The notes under the pieces were generated by a model that saw only the letters and a program-made list of their open reading frames with translations, was not told the DNA's origin and did not search any database. This document shows positions 10,058 through 22,303 of a DNA stretch of 64,000 bases, piece by piece. A program made the translations under genes and the position numbers. The first letter of the stretch is position 1. Every line of letters begins with the position of its first letter. Source of the DNA: Trametes villosa (taxonomy: Eukaryota > Basidiomycota > Agaricomycetes > Polyporales > Polyporaceae); NCBI GenBank assembly GCA_002964805.2, contig PUDQ02000017.1, positions 186,001-250,000 of the forward strand. Reading direction: 5' to 3'.

Positions 10058-11858
10058 TTATTTCCGATCCGCCTCCGCCTTATCCACGACGACACCATCC
10101 ATCTGCGCCCGGTGCTTGTGTCCGCCCACCCTCGCCTTGATCCACTCCTTGCCCGCCTTCCTGATCAGCGCGCGGCGCGCCAGTCCCTGCATGTCGATAT
10201 ACACCAGCGTAACATTTCGTGCCGTGTGCGTCGCGAGGTGGGTGGTCTTGCCCGCGCCCTCGCCATACTTGTGCCCCATGACGGCCGTGAGCTGCGTGCT
10301 ACCAACGTCCACCGCACGCTTCACAGAATCGTCGACCGTCGCCAGCAGTAGATTGGCAGAGAGCACGAGCTTCTCGTGTTTCTTTAGCGGCCGCGGCGGG
10401 GCGCCGTCGGCGGACGTCGTGGCAGGGGCCGCTGCAGGCGGAGCGGGCGACTTCTCGCCTGAAGGGAGCGGAGACTTGCTCCGCGACCGTGGCGGGAGAG
10501 GAGGAGCGGGACCATGCCGGGGCGGAAGCGGAGGCTTTCCGTCTGGTGTGCCAGGATACGGCGGAGGCGGCTCCGACAGGGTCGAAGACGAGGCCGCCGC
10601 GGATGGAACCGCAGGAGCGGAGGCGGGGACGGGTGGCTGAGGCCTCCTCAGCGTCGGCGCGGCATTCGCCTTCTCCTTCCCGCCAACGGCGCGGCGGATC
10701 ATGCTCTCCACCACGCCGACGGTCTTCTGGCTGACGCGCACGGCCTGTCCGCTGACCGCGTACGCCTTCGAGAGCGTCGAGTGGGTGCGTGGGTGCGACA
10801 TGAGCAGCAGCGCGCGAGGAGGCGGAGGGGGCGGCGCGTTGGGGTCTTTGGATCCCTGGGGTGTTTGCGACCCAGAAGCATGAGGCGAAGGTGTGGAGTG
10901 GTTGATGTAGTAGCTCGCGGCGCTCGTCAAACTGCTCAGTAGCATGGATGTTGACGTCGAGATCGCTTGACTGTACGATTCGCGCTTAGAACGCGCAGTA
11001 CGCCTACACAGAAGGATGTGATACGCACCTGATAACCGTCGCTGACTTCGTGATCCAGTCCTGGTCCTCCGGCGGGATCGCCTGCACGAAGATCTCCCTT
11101 GCCTCCTCGTAGTCCGACTGCAGCCCCGCGTGCTGGTGCTGGTGCTGGTACGGCAGCACGCTCGCGCCCTGGCCCGTATACGCGTCGTACACGTCCGGGG
11201 GCAGCTCGAGCAGCACAGGTGCGGGCGCGCCGTCCGCGCCCTTCTGGTTCTCCGCGCGCGAGAGCGCGGGGTCCTCCTTGATGCGCACGCGGTTGGGCAG
11301 CTCGCCGACGACCTCGCCGCTCTCCTCGTCCATCAGCACGAGCTTCCCCCGCAGGTCCTCAGGCTCGTTATGCGCTTGCGATGCGCCTGCCTGCGCCTGT
11401 CCTTGCACTGGGGAGACGGGGCTTCGCGGTACGCCTTCGACCTCCGCATATTGAAGTAGGATATGGTCGAACGCCTCGATGGTCTCCGCGCGGTGCGCAT
11501 CGGGTCTTGTAGGGACGGGGATGGTCAAGTAGATCGGAGCCGGCGCCTCCACCGGCGAAGTGCCATCGGTGGACTGGAAGGTGTAGGTGCGCGTCCCATC
11601 GTTGGCGACGTGCACCGAGATCGGTCGGGTTGGGTCGAGTGGGAGCTCAAGCGCGTTCAAACGAAGTACGAGGTAGAGCGAGCGGTCGTCAGCGGAGAGA
11701 GATGCAGCGAGCGGCGCAGTCTTGTCGTCGTCGTTAGAGGCAAGAGTGACACACTCGAGCGCGAGCGTGCCCCTCTCGCTCGTGCCGCCGACGGAGAGCG
11801 AGACATCGGGAATATGCAAGAGTACAAAGGCTTCTGGGTGCGTCCCTGTAGACGACAT
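10058..11858 (-). CDS. Senescence/spartin-domain protein
   Basis: Two exons (11858-11029, 10970-10058) joined across a 58-nt intron in phase 2 encode 580 residues. The N-terminal half (about 1-270) resembles the region before the senescence domain in fungal spartin-like proteins (FVLLHIPDVSLSVGG). The C-terminal senescence/spartin-associated region begins around DWITKSATVI (~265). It contains helical blocks around AYAVSGQAVRVSQKT and the closing LVYIDMQGLARRAL block, interrupted by a long Pro/Ser-rich insert. Proteins with this domain associate with lipid droplets, endosomes or mitochondria. That role is inferred from the family. The gene lies 212 bp downstream of CWC22 on the same strand. 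Confidence 0.82.
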
Positions 11859-12070
11859 CGAGCAAGGCGTAGTGGTGGTCAATGGGAAAACGTTGGAGCA
11901 GACGTTGCGTTGCGGTATGTGGTCACAGATTGGCTCCATCGTCCAAAAAGGACTTGGCGATCCATGGATAGCATACATCAGATATCGTAACATAACGACC
12001 ACAGAATACACATATGTGGGGGGAAAGAGAGCAAGGAGGCCTTCCATTCAGCCTCCCATAACAGAGCATA

Positions 12071-14870
12071 CTATCGCCTGCCATACCGATCCCTCGAAAC
12101 TGAACGGCGCCTACGGTCATCCCGCGGCCTGTCCAGGTCCCTGTCGCGCGAGTCGTCGCGTCTCGAGTCCTTCCCACGGCGCGGAGGAGAGATAGACCGT
12201 GAACGAGACCGGCGGTCGTGGCGCGAGCGCGGCGGAGGCGAGGGGGAAAGAGGGGGAGGGGAACGCGCACGAGAGCGGTCCTTGTTGTATTCACGGTCAC
12301 GATCGCGGCGATCCGGGGAGTAGTCACGGCGGCGCGGTGGGGAGTCGCGACGTGGTGGGGAGTCGCGGCGACGGGGAGGCGGGGAGTCCCTGCGGGATGC
12401 ATACCGGTCGCGTTCGCGTTCCCTGGACTTCTCGCGGTACCGTGGAGGAGGCGAAGGCGAGTCGCGACGGTCGCGGCGAGGGGGCGTACGCGAGTCACTG
12501 CGGTCACGTCTCCTACGAGGCGAAGGTGACCGTCGCCGGTGTCGCGAACCGCGAGAGTCGTCGGAGTCCGAAGCATCCGAGTCTGAATCCGAGTCCGTGT
12601 CGGAAGAGTCAGAATCCGAGTCAGACGAGTCCGAGTCCGAAGAGGATGACTCGGCCTCGAGCATCGCGCGACGCTGTTCCATGATGATGCGGGGAGCGTT
12701 CTGGGGGGCGTATATCAGGCCACGAACTTTAGAAAATAAAGGTGGAACACACCTTCAAATGGTCGCGCATCTCCTGGGTGATGGGCCCCAAGCCGATGGA
12801 CGTGAAGTAGTTGATCGCGAAACGCGTGTCCTTCGGGTTGTCCATCGGGAACATGCCGCGGCACGACATCTTCACCTCGGTGTCCTGGAAGCGCTCTGCC
12901 ACTGTCTTGAGACCCATGCTCTCCGTGACCTCGTTGAACATGATCTTGATGAAGATACGGGAACTGGAGGTCGTGTCGTCCTCGGTCAACTTGATGACGT
13001 CAAGTACGTTCCACGAAACCGCGTCCGTAGCGATCAAGTGGCCAAAGAACCGCGCGATGTTCCGTAGCCGATTTGTCTCGTATCGATGGATGGTCTCGTA
13101 GTACTCTCGGAACGCCTGCTCGAAGCAGTCGAACCAGACGCGGTTGATTCGGCAGAACCGCTCGCCGATGAGGCCGTAGAAAGTGGAGTAGGAGCGCTCT
13201 TGAGAGCAACACTCGATGATCATCTTGCACAGTTCAATCTACCAAGACCACCGTGAACATCCGTCAACTCCCATATAGGAGCACTATTGGCTTACCTCTT
13301 GACCCTCCTTGATCTGGACTTTCAAGAGCTTGTGCACCGCTTCTTCGTAGTTGAGAGCGTTCATGATCGTCAGGTAGATGACACGACGGAGGTTGATGAG
13401 GTTGGTTTGTGTCCTGTCCTCGATCCCCTGCTTTTCCTCGGCAGCTGGTCTTGACATCAGCAACGGTAATATACGTAAGAGAGAGTTGCACATACCTTCC
13501 TCATCGTCCTCCTCTTCCTCTGACTCCTCGTCAGAGCCCGACTCGTCCTCGTCAGACGAGCCCTCGCCCAAAATCTCGGCCTTGATTTGCTTGTACCGAT
13601 CCTCGTTCTCCAGGAAGTTCGCATCGAACTTGAAGATGTCTGCGCAGAGGGGTCAGCAACCAACGGGCAACCAGTATACGACGGCCACTCACTCAGTCCC
13701 TCCTGGACCTGCAGCTCCTCCTCCAGCTGAATCTGGTGTGTGATTTGCTCGTCCTCCTCGACGAGGTCCAGGCCTTCCGGGATGATAGGGTTGTCCTTGT
13801 ATTTGTCCTTGCGCACCTGCATGAGCACTTCGATCATGTACTGCACACGGTGACTGATGGTGCCCTCGTTGAGGACCGCACGGAAGCGCTCGTACACCGT
13901 CGCGTTCGCTTTTGGTGAGTTCTCGGCGAGGAACGCGCCGACCTCGCGCATGAAGCCGACGGCAATTTCGATAGAGTCGTCCGTCGGGCGTTCAAGGAGA
14001 AGCACGAGGATTTGGAGGGCGATAATCTCGTGCGCCACGGCTTGGTTGACGAGGTGGCCGATGAAGGTGGTGGTAGAGTGGCAGACAATCTGAACAAGCG
14101 TGAGGGTGACGCGCCAGAACATAGAAGGCGGAACACATACCTTGTCATTGCGCTTGAATGCGCGTCGGAACTGACTGATGAGCCTCGTCAACACGAGCTC
14201 GCCGACCTGAGGCAATTTCGTGTTGATGATCGCCACCAGGGCGGCGAAGACCGGGGTGAAAGGCAAACTGGCGGCCTGGGCCTTCATGACGCTGCGTGCA
14301 AACAGGCCGCGGCCACGAATAAGGTTTTCTTGGAACAGCTCCGGGACGACGTGCTTGATGTTCGCGACGTTCACCCTGTTGACAATACCGGTGATGGACT
14401 TGCGCAGGGCGTCCCACGAGATGCGCTGGTACTCCGCACTGGCCTTGTCCTTCGACGCCGCCTCCTGCATCGCCCGCAGCCGCGCGGGTGGCATGTACAC
14501 GCCCCCGGAACGCGTGCTGGTGAGCTTTGCGAACTCGGCCTGCGCGTCAAACGCGGGCTCCTTCTTCCCGTCTTTCTCCTTCTCCAGTTTCTCCAGCTCC
14601 TTCTCGGCAATGCGGGCTGCTAGCTGTCGCTCGCGTTCCGCGCGGCGGGCGGGGTCGACGTCCTGGACCTTCGGCACCTCGACAAGACGACTCGGCGGGG
14701 GCGAGAGGGACCTGCGCCGACTCGACGGTGGCTGCTCCGGATCCCCAGGAGAGACCGACCTGAGCCATAGTAAGCACTATGAGACGAGAGCTGCTATGCC
14801 TAACATACCTTTTCCTCTTCTGAATACCATCCGAGGGCGAAGTGGGAGCCATGGTTGCCGCAGACGCCAT
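12071..14870 (-). CDS. CWC22: Pre-mRNA splicing factor CWC22
   Basis: Seven exons (14870-14809, 14759-14141, 14089-13693, 13639-13496, 13444-13296, 13238-12753, 12700-12071) with introns of 49-57 nt encode 828 residues. CWC22 is a spliceosome component needed for catalytic activation; in animals it loads eIF4A3 for the exon junction complex. Domain order is a Ser/Arg-Pro N-terminus, a charged helix (~60-95), a MIF4G domain (~140-330), the LNIFKFD...ILGE linker after an acidic stretch, an MA3 domain (~415-535, with NLRRVIYLTIM), a block with ECCSQER and FYGLIGERFC, and a long RS tail (~635-828) with SD repeats and SPPRR motifs. Each join was set by frame and by matching conserved residues across it. 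An ATG six codons downstream is an alternative start. Confidence 0.95.
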
Positions 14871-15050
14871 CGAGGTCGTGGTCGGTGTTCAAGACGTTGG
14901 CGCCGCGTGCACTGGCAGGTCCCGGGCGCTACTGCAAAGCTCGCTGCGTGATTACGTCAGCACACACTTACCCGTGCGCACGCCCAAAAAGGGAACCGGC
15001 TCATCCTGTCAAGTTCCCCGGTGCTGCTTTGTGAGCGACCATTGAGCAAC
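14871..15050. promoter_or_regulatory. Compact divergent promoter, CWC22 / metallo-hydrolase
   Basis: Only 180 bp separate the start codons of CWC22 (minus) and the metallo-hydrolase (plus), so both promoters must lie here. The stretch holds TGATTACGTCAGCA near 14950, which contains a CRE/AP-1-like TGACGTAA core read on the minus strand. It is a plausible bZIP site, seen only by eye. Confidence 0.5.
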
Positions 15051-16204
15051 ATGGAGGCATTGGAAGCACTCCCTGCCATCGCAAGGGTACTTGGCTACCA
15101 TTGAAAACCCATGGTCATATCTGACGCATTTTTGCAGCTCAGCAAGACCGTTACACGGATTCTGGGCCAGGTCAGTTACTTCACTATTCTTGAATCGGCG
15201 AGAAACTGACTAAGAAGCATAGAATCCGGGAAAGTTCACGCTTCAGGGTGTGTTCCAGAGCTGTATGTACAACAGTACCACTCACAGGATATGCTGTAGG
15301 AACAAACACATATCTCGTCGGCGAACGCAACCCCTACGTCCTCATCGACACCGGCGAGGGCAAGGACGAATACCTCCCTTATCTAAAGCAGGCGCTGCTC
15401 GAGAGCCCCAACCACGACGCCCAACAGCCCTACGTCTCCGACATCATCCTCACGCACCGACACCATGACCACATCGGCGGCCTGCATGGCGTGCTCGCAC
15501 TCCTGCGCAAGCTATGGGTCGATGCGAACGCCGCAGCGCCCTACCGGCCTCCCCGGCTACACAAGGTCCCCCTCCCGGGGTCAGATGCGCGCCTGCAATC
15601 CGTCTTGGACTCCCTTGAGCCCGGTACATTTGCGCCGACGAGCTCCGGAGCCCCACTGCACAACCTAGCCGACACCGACACCCTCCCCCTCACAGCCAGC
15701 GAGCCTTCCTCCCTCCAAATCCTGCACACGCCCGGACATACCCCAGACTCGCTGTGTATCTACCACCCCGCCGACCGCGCGCTCTTCACCGCGGACACCG
15801 TGCTCGGACACGGCACGGCCGTGTTCGAGGAGCTCGGACCGTACATGGCCAGCCTGCGCAAGATGATCGCCTTCGCGCGCGGCGCAGACGGTGCACAGAC
15901 GTACAACACCGTCTACCCCGGGCACGGGCCCGTCGCCGCGGAGGGCCTCGCAAAGATCTCGACGTACCTGCACCACCGCGAGGAGCGCGAGGCGCAGATC
16001 GTCAAGGTCCTCCAGCTCCCCCGCGCGGAGGCAACCGGCGGCGCGGGCTGGACGACGGAGGCGCTCGTCGCGAACATATACGCGAAGTACCCGCGCGAGC
16101 TGTGGGGGCCCGCGGCGCACAGCGTGGAGCTGCACCTGAAGAAGCTCGAGGGCGACGGCCGGGTCGAGAAGGTGGACGGCGCGTGGGTGCTCCTGGGCCA
16201 CTAG
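15051..16204 (+). CDS. Metallo-beta-lactamase fold hydrolase, LACTB2-like
   Basis: Four exons (15051-15086, 15138-15170, 15223-15247, 15300-16204) encode 332 residues. The first three are tiny (36, 33, 25 nt) and the introns are 51-52 nt. The joined N-terminus reads into GTNTYLVG, the typical first strand of the fold. The metal-binding motif is THRHHDH (H-x-H-x-D-H), followed by the later HTPGHTPDS and a final PGHGP histidine block. The C-terminal ~80 residues form the winged-helix-like extension of the LACTB2 group (VELHLKKLEGDG). Human LACTB2 is a mitochondrial endoribonuclease; in fungi, close homologues include polyketide-associated thioesterases. The substrate here is not known, and no pathway genes are adjacent. 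Confidence 0.88.
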
Positions 16205-16330
16205 TCAGTTGTTCGCTCGTTTTCCTGCGGGGTCCGGTGTGTGGAGTGCTCATAGCATAGGATACCGTACAGTGTGCAAGTAGATCAAGGAAAGGGGAAT
16301 GATGGATATACGCCGAATGTAAAGTCTGTA

Positions 16331-19015
16331 CTATAGCGCGTCGAAATTGATGTGGTGCGAGGCTCGTCTTCTCTCGAGCTCGTCTTCCCTCTGTAAACCA
16401 GCCTTCAGCCAGCGCTTGCATAGGTGTGGGAAGACAGCTCACCTTCTCGTTCAAATGGAGCACCAGCACAATAACAGCAAGAATGATGAGCGACGCGCCC
16501 ACCGTCAGCGTCACCCAGGGTATCCACTCGCCCGGCCGCAGGTACAGCTCCCGCTTCCACAGCTCGCCCTCCACCGGCGGGATGATCACCACCTTTGAGT
16601 TCGGGATCACGCCCTCCATGTTGATGTAATGCTGGCCGGTGTGCTTCGTGGAGCCGACGAACAGGTTCTCGATGTAGTTGTTCGTGCGGCCGAGGCCGAA
16701 GTAGACGTACGGCGTCAGGAGGGATTGGTATGCGGCCTGGGGCATCTGTCCGACTGTGGTGGGGGTTAGCTTGGGCGGCTGACAGGACAGGTGTGGCGGG
16801 AGGCTGACCTTGGGCGGCCGATCTCCTCCCTGACGTGTCTAGGACGGTGTACTTGTATGTGGCGCCAGAATAGCTGACACCGTAGGGCTGCGGCTGACCT
16901 TGAGATGTCTATAACATGGGAAAGGTATAGAGAACGTACGTGATACTTCTTAGCCCCATCGGCTGCGGGGCATGTACCACTTCCGCAAGCGCCGTTGAGG
17001 ACTGCCGCGTATCTGTGAGCACACCCGTTTCTGCTGTGATTTAGAACGTGGACTTACCGATCGCCTTCAGGAAGAACGCGTCATAGTAGAAGTTGTTCTG
17101 CACGAAGAGGATATTCCCCTGCCCTTGCGCTCCGGTGCGCTGCACCATGATGTCCAGCGTGCCCTACAAATTTGCGAATTAGCGATGGGCGACACCGGCC
17201 AGCGAATGACCACCACGCACATCTTCATCCATATCCAGGAATGCGATCGACCGAGCATCCTGCACGCCAATCAGGGGCCCGACATCCTTCCTCACCACCT
17301 GCCAGCCTCTGCGCCCATGTCCGTCCCCACCGCAGCCAGGCACGCCCTTCCCGCACGGCTCCGAAAGGACCAGCTGAGGTGTGCGCGCCGCCCGAGAACC
17401 GGAGCCGGTGGCAATGATCGCGAGTAGGTCCGGGAAGCCGTCCTGGTTGACGTCTCCCAGCTTGATCGGCACCGGGACGGCCGGACTTTGGGAGGTGTCC
17501 ATGACGAGGAGTGAGGGCGAGCTGGAGGACTGCGTGTCGGGGACAATGTCTGCGAGCGGTATGCGCACGAACGCCTGGCACAAAACAGGTACGTCAGTAG
17601 GGGTATAGGTGCGATGGGGCCTAAGGGCGTACATCGTTGTCGGCATTCTCTCGCAAGTCAAACTTGAAGTTGGGGTCCGCGGTGCAGAGGTCATCCGGCA
17701 GGCGACAAACAGGTTTTCCATTCTGCACGGGGGTCGCAGTGGTGGATGTGCAGAGCGGGAGTTGCTTGTTGTATGCGATGTTAATGGAGCACATCGACCC
17801 AACGCCTGTTGAAGCGGACACCGAAGCACATGTCGCGAACAGCATATCAAGTGTGCCATCCCGGTCTACGGTACGATGGTCAGGTTTGGAAATTGGGCCG
17901 ACTAGCAATATGCGCACCAATGTCAGCGAAGGATATAGACTGCGTGCCAGGAGGCAGCCGGCCTGTTTGAGCGAGCGAAAAGCCGCCGTCCTTGTTGTTG
18001 ACCCATATCTGGAAGAACTTCCCGCCGCGGTCGTCGCATACCAGGAAGATGTCTGCAGGCCCTTAGCTCAGCAAGGCGAGTGGCCGAGGGCTGCAAACGG
18101 CACTGACCAGCAAGACAGTCTCCGTTCAGATCCACGGCGGCGTTGCTGTGTGGGTTGGATAGCGTGCATTGTGCGCCGCTGAAGTTCGGGTCAACTCTGA
18201 AGGGAAATAGTATTCATTTTTGTCTGTATTTACACGAGCCCGCTGCACAACGCACGTGCTGAATAAATCCGGCTGCGGGGCGGACGCGTTCCAGACGTTT
18301 TGCCAGACTTTGAATGGGGCGGAGGATGACGGTGAAGACGGAATCCCAAACAAGTCAATCTTGAGGTCGCCGTTCACGTCCATAGGTATAGGCTGCGCGG
18401 ATACGGAGGGAGGGGCAGTGATAGGTGTCAAGTCTGCCCTCGTCTCAGCATATCGGGTGTATGTCCTTGTTAATGTACACTCACCGAAACCGCCTAATGG
18501 AGACGCGACATAGAGGTCTATTGCGACTTCGCCAGACCTTGTGGACTGGCTATAGACGAGCAGGTCTAACCGTCCATCCTGCGTGAAGTCCCCTGGGATG
18601 ACATTGTAGACCCTCCGTGTATGCTTGAACACCACGGACTTGCGGAATGCGTATCCCTCTACAGCGTCTTCTCAGAGAATGGCTTGACTGATGATCTTGC
18701 AAGACGTACCATGGTCCCAGAGGTATATGGACAGTGTCTGGTGGTCGGAACCGAGGGCTAACAGATCGAGGCTGGCGGAATGGTTTCGTATGTAGAGCGC
18801 ATAATTACCGTTGGATGTACTCACAACTGGTCCCCATTGAAATCTCCGAACGCAACGACGTTGGCGTCAGCCTCCACGCCCATGCTACCTGCGCTCAGCA
18901 GCGCATTGCCGCGAAAGCGCTTCGGTTGGAAGGGCCATAGCGCAGATGTCGGTGCTACCAGAGTGAGTGCAACAGACAGTGCGCTCCAGAGTCCAGCATG
19001 ATTGAGAAGCTTCAT
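16331..19015 (-). CDS. ITFG1/TIP-like FG-GAP repeat membrane protein
   Basis: Thirteen exons (19015-18825, 18771-18710, 18658-18485, 18433-18256, 18196-18108, 18052-17918, 17865-17633, 17574-17221, 17163-17058, 17001-16940, 16893-16809, 16753-16443, 16390-16331) encode 679 residues. It is a type I membrane protein: signal peptide (~1-25, LWSALSVALTLVAPTSA), a lumenal/extracellular beta-propeller of FG-GAP/integrin-alpha-like repeats, a transmembrane helix near residue 640 (LIILAVIVLVLHL) and a short charged tail ending HHINFDAL. Several Asp-rich calcium-loop motifs are visible: DFNGDQFLD, DFTQDGRLD, DVNGDLKID, DLNGD, DRDGTLD, DVNQDGFPD and DMDEDGTLD. The conserved GLGRTNNYIE and the C-terminal domain match the T-cell immunomodulatory protein family. 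Its function in fungi is unclear. Most splice sites fall inside or beside the calcium loops. Confidence 0.9.
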
Positions 19016-20071
19016 AGGAGGTAGTTAACGGATAGCCGCAAGTCCAGAGCGAGTACGTCAGTTCGTGCGGGTAGCCCTGCCCTTGACTGCGACCGCAGTT
19101 ATTATACGGGTCACAGCCGGTGGTTGTGAGTTCCACCAGTCGAGCAGCAGTACTGGAGTCCTGAAAGGTCGCAGCCGCAAGGTCAGGAAAGAATGGGAAG
19201 TCGTGAGTTGGTCGTGAGGGTTTCGAGAGAGGACGCGGGGCGTGTAAGCGCCGATGCCTGCATCGTCCACACCGCCATGTGCGGCCCGTTGTGGCTGAAC
19301 GCGACAACTCCAGCGGCGTCGTCTCTTCTCAGCTCTTCTCTCCATCCCCCGCTGCTTTACGATGATGCCGCTACGGCTAGACTGGTATGCAAACCAGAAC
19401 AAGCTAACGTCTAGTAGGGGCGCGCTAGGAGGTTCAACGTGGACCTACACTCCTCACTTCGAGCTTGGACCTGGACGCCGTGGCCGCCACTGGCAGCTGC
19501 GTACCTCTTCAAATCTACAGAGCTTGGATGTACCCGCCATCTTCGGGCGGTCAGGAAACGCGGCTGGTTGCCACAACTAACCTATGGGGCTACTGCTTTA
19601 CTATGCGGGGCACTTGCAAATCCCTGGCGGTTCCAACCTGCTCTGAATCTGGGTGGTCTTTGCGCTTGATCCCGTTTCTACAGCTCTTCTTCGAGCCTGG
19701 ACCCATGCCGCCAACAGGGGACCCTCCGCTTGTACTTCGCGCAACTATGGGTGCTACAGAGGCTGGGTCAAAGCAGATAGTGACGGCTCTCCTGATTGGC
19801 TTCTATTCGGGACCGAGGACCAAGCGAATACGCTACCGCCGTGGCTCTGGTCAACCACACCCACCGTCGCTTGGTCAAGGTATAAGCAACGTCCAAGCGC
19901 ACGTCCAAGCGCAGCTCAAGCTCCCGGTCATGTCAGCCTTTGCCACTCATCTCGACCCGTATAAAATGCGACCAACGGAGGACATAACACTCCATCCTGT
20001 CCTCGAAGCGGATTTGGATACCAACCGACCAGCCTCCCGCCCGATCCCCCGCCAGTCACAAGTCAGCCGCA
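19016..20071. other. Divergent intergenic region
   Basis: This 1,056-bp region lies between the FG-GAP gene and the gene starting at 20072. Overlapping open frames (e.g. plus strand 19465-20133) are present, but their composition is not protein-like and they agree with no splice model. Only the TATA box at 19960 stands out. Confidence 0.5.
19960..19966 (+). promoter_or_regulatory. TATA box
   Basis: TATAAAA stands about 106 bp before the ATG at 20072. It is probably the core promoter of the gene at 20072. Confidence 0.55.
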
Positions 20072-21381
20072 ATGTCAACCTCCCAGAAGCCCGCCTCGAC
20101 GTCAGCCCACGGCCAGGCCCGGGTGCCCAATAAAACGGGCTTCCTCGTGCCCGCTCCGGTACGCACCCCTTCTCCTTACCCCATCACTACTTCTAGGTCT
20201 CACCCATGGCGCCGGCACGCGTTCCCTTTCAACAGATCAACCGGTCTCCTGCTGCCGCACTCCGCAGCCCTCATGCGCTTGCCGCAAGCAAGCGGACGGT
20301 GGAGCACTCGCTCAAGGTCTCCACTAAGCGGGCGAACGTGCACAAGCCCCTGCGCTCCCCGAGCGCAGCGCAGACAGCCTTCAATCCACGTCCACTCGCG
20401 CCGTTCGTTCCGGGCCCGCTGCCAATCGACGAGACGAAAGCGAAGGAACTGTTCGAGCTGTCCCAGGGGCATCACGGGAAGACCCAGGACAAGTTCCTCG
20501 CCGAGAACCTCATTGAGCTCCTCCCTCCGTCCGAGAACCACGCCCGGGGCAAGTACCGTATCCACGAGGCCGTCGTGAGCAACTTCTGCACCGCGCAGCA
20601 GGGCATGCGGAGGCTGCCCAGTCTCTCCCCAGACTTCCCGCGCCGGTATCAGGTATGTACGCCTACACCGACCGTCCATGCACCTATCTGACACGCCCGT
20701 AGAAACTCGATTTGCGATTCAACTCCGTGGAGAAAACCCCGGTCGTGCTCCTCGACGGCCGCAGCGCCCCAGGCTCAGAATACGTGGCGACTTCGGCGCA
20801 CGGGTACGCGTACATGACGGCCCCCGTCATCGACGCGCTGCAGAAGTACGGCCAGTTCCACCTGTGCACGTTCGTCAAAAAGGACGTTGTCGGACAGAAC
20901 GGCGAGGAGCGCACGCAGAACATCTATCGCTACTGCGGGCTCTACACGGTGCACCAAACTCCGTACCTGCTCTCTGTGAACGGGTGGCAGCACTTGTCCG
21001 AAGATGTACGCCCTCTCCACAAACACACGCTTTCTATCCGGTTACTCACGCGATATCCTTCCACAGGCCAAACGCGCTGCCGCGACGATCAACTACCTTG
21101 CCCCTCTCAAGCGCCCCATATCGACTGCCACCGAAGAAGCCATTCAGCCCTTCCGGGACCAGTTCAGCACCGGCGAAGCGCGCCTGCGGCTCGTGCTCTT
21201 CCAGTGCATCACCTTCCCCCACGACTACGCCAATGTGTTGATGGCTATGGAGAGCCAGTACTCGCAGCCCGTCTCGCGCCCGGCTACCAAGAGGAATATC
21301 CCGCCGAGGGCCGTGATCGAGAGCTGGGGGACCCAAGGAGAGACGAGTTCGAAGGCAAGGCCAGGTCCGAAGCGGTTTTGA
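20072..21381 (+). CDS. Uncharacterised fungal protein with a conserved-looking central domain
   Basis: Four exons (20072-20158, 20197-20652, 20703-21005, 21067-21381) encode 386 residues. The first intron would be only 38 nt, so the true start may instead be the ATG at 20206, which has a strong context (ACCCATGG). In that case the upstream part is 5' leader. The N-terminus is Ser/Pro/Lys-rich. From about residue 180 there is a compact domain: LDLRFNSVEKTPVVLLDG, then a YVATSAHGYAYM block, HLCTFVKKDVVG, and YRYCGLYTVHQTPYLLS with a Trp. Its dense aromatic and Cys pattern suggests a genuine folded domain, perhaps one of the Agaricomycete-specific DUF families; I cannot name it with certainty. 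No membrane segment. Confidence 0.72.
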
Positions 21382-22303
21382 CCAGCCTCGTCGGACTCCT
21401 CTCTCCTCATCATGACACTGCTACTACCTCCGATGGCGTCGCGCTATTCTTCATCACTAATATGCCCACACTATGCCTTATGACCTCTGTATGACTATAT
21501 GCACTCCATACTATCTACCCACCACATATGTACTACCAGTTGGCTATCTGACTCTTTTTAGTCGTTCTGAATTTCGTTGTGTATGATGAAATGTTCCAAT
21601 TGGAGATATTCCAATCGTCTCATTTGGCCTGCTTGAAAGCCTCCACCAATCGCCATGAACCCCCGCAAAGCGAAAGGCTTCTTAAAATCAAAGCGCAAAA
21701 AGGAGGGTTTATGGGGGGCACGGGCCATTCGCGCGAACAGACGACTCGTCCTGATCTCCTAAGACTAACTCGGCACGTCCGGCAGGTTGCGGAATTGCTT
21801 CCCTGGCCAGTCACGGTCGTATTATACCAGCCCAACCCATGCCTTACGGCGCGGGCGGTGCGAGGTAACCAAGTTTTCTGGAGGGGACGGTCTTGAACCA
21901 GCGCACAAACGACTGACTCCGTTGGATCGTTAGACCACCTCACATTCCCGGTTTAGGGCCGTTACAGCCACTGCACCATTGTACCCTTGTCATAGGAGCA
22001 TCCTGTAGATCTATATCGCTTTACTTCGAACGCACTCCTTAGCCCCCTACCCTTTCAATGGAGCACTCGCTGCAGTGCTTACACTGAGTCGTCGCAACGC
22101 ATTTTTAGAGGCACAACACGGTGCACGCAAACACACACGCAAACACAAGAGCGACGAGTAAAGACGGGAATGCAGAAGGAAATCAGAAATCATTACAACA
22201 CAGGCACATATGTAGACGTATGCACGCAGGAGAAGGCCCGGCGCCCCTCTCCCATCCCAATCCCGCCCCAGCCAGCCGCATCCATCCGAGAGCCACGAGA
22301 CGT
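21382..22303. other. Convergent intergenic gap
   Basis: This lies between the 3' ends of the gene ending at 21381 and Rab11. Around 21885-21940 (minus strand) there are weak matches to Pol III A- and B-box sequences, but no tRNA fold. Nothing else is seen. Confidence 0.5.

Noticed and set aside
11858..12071. CWC22 and the spartin-like gene as one two-cistron transcript
   Set aside because: Same strand and a short 212-bp spacing suggest it, but there is no sequence evidence beyond proximity and compact spacing is normal here.
12199..12684. Plus-strand frame opposite the CWC22 RS tail
   Set aside because: The repetitive SR/SD coding creates open frames on the other strand; there is no independent evidence.
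19465..20133. 222-codon plus-strand frame upstream of the gene at 20072
   Set aside because: The composition is not protein-like, it overlaps the TATA box and start of the next gene, and no splice model improves it.
21880..21950. tRNA-like sequence on the minus strand (TGGTCTAACGA and GGTTCAAGACC resembling A and B boxes)
   Set aside because: The anticodon and T stems would overlap and the acceptor ends do not pair, so it is at most a fossil.
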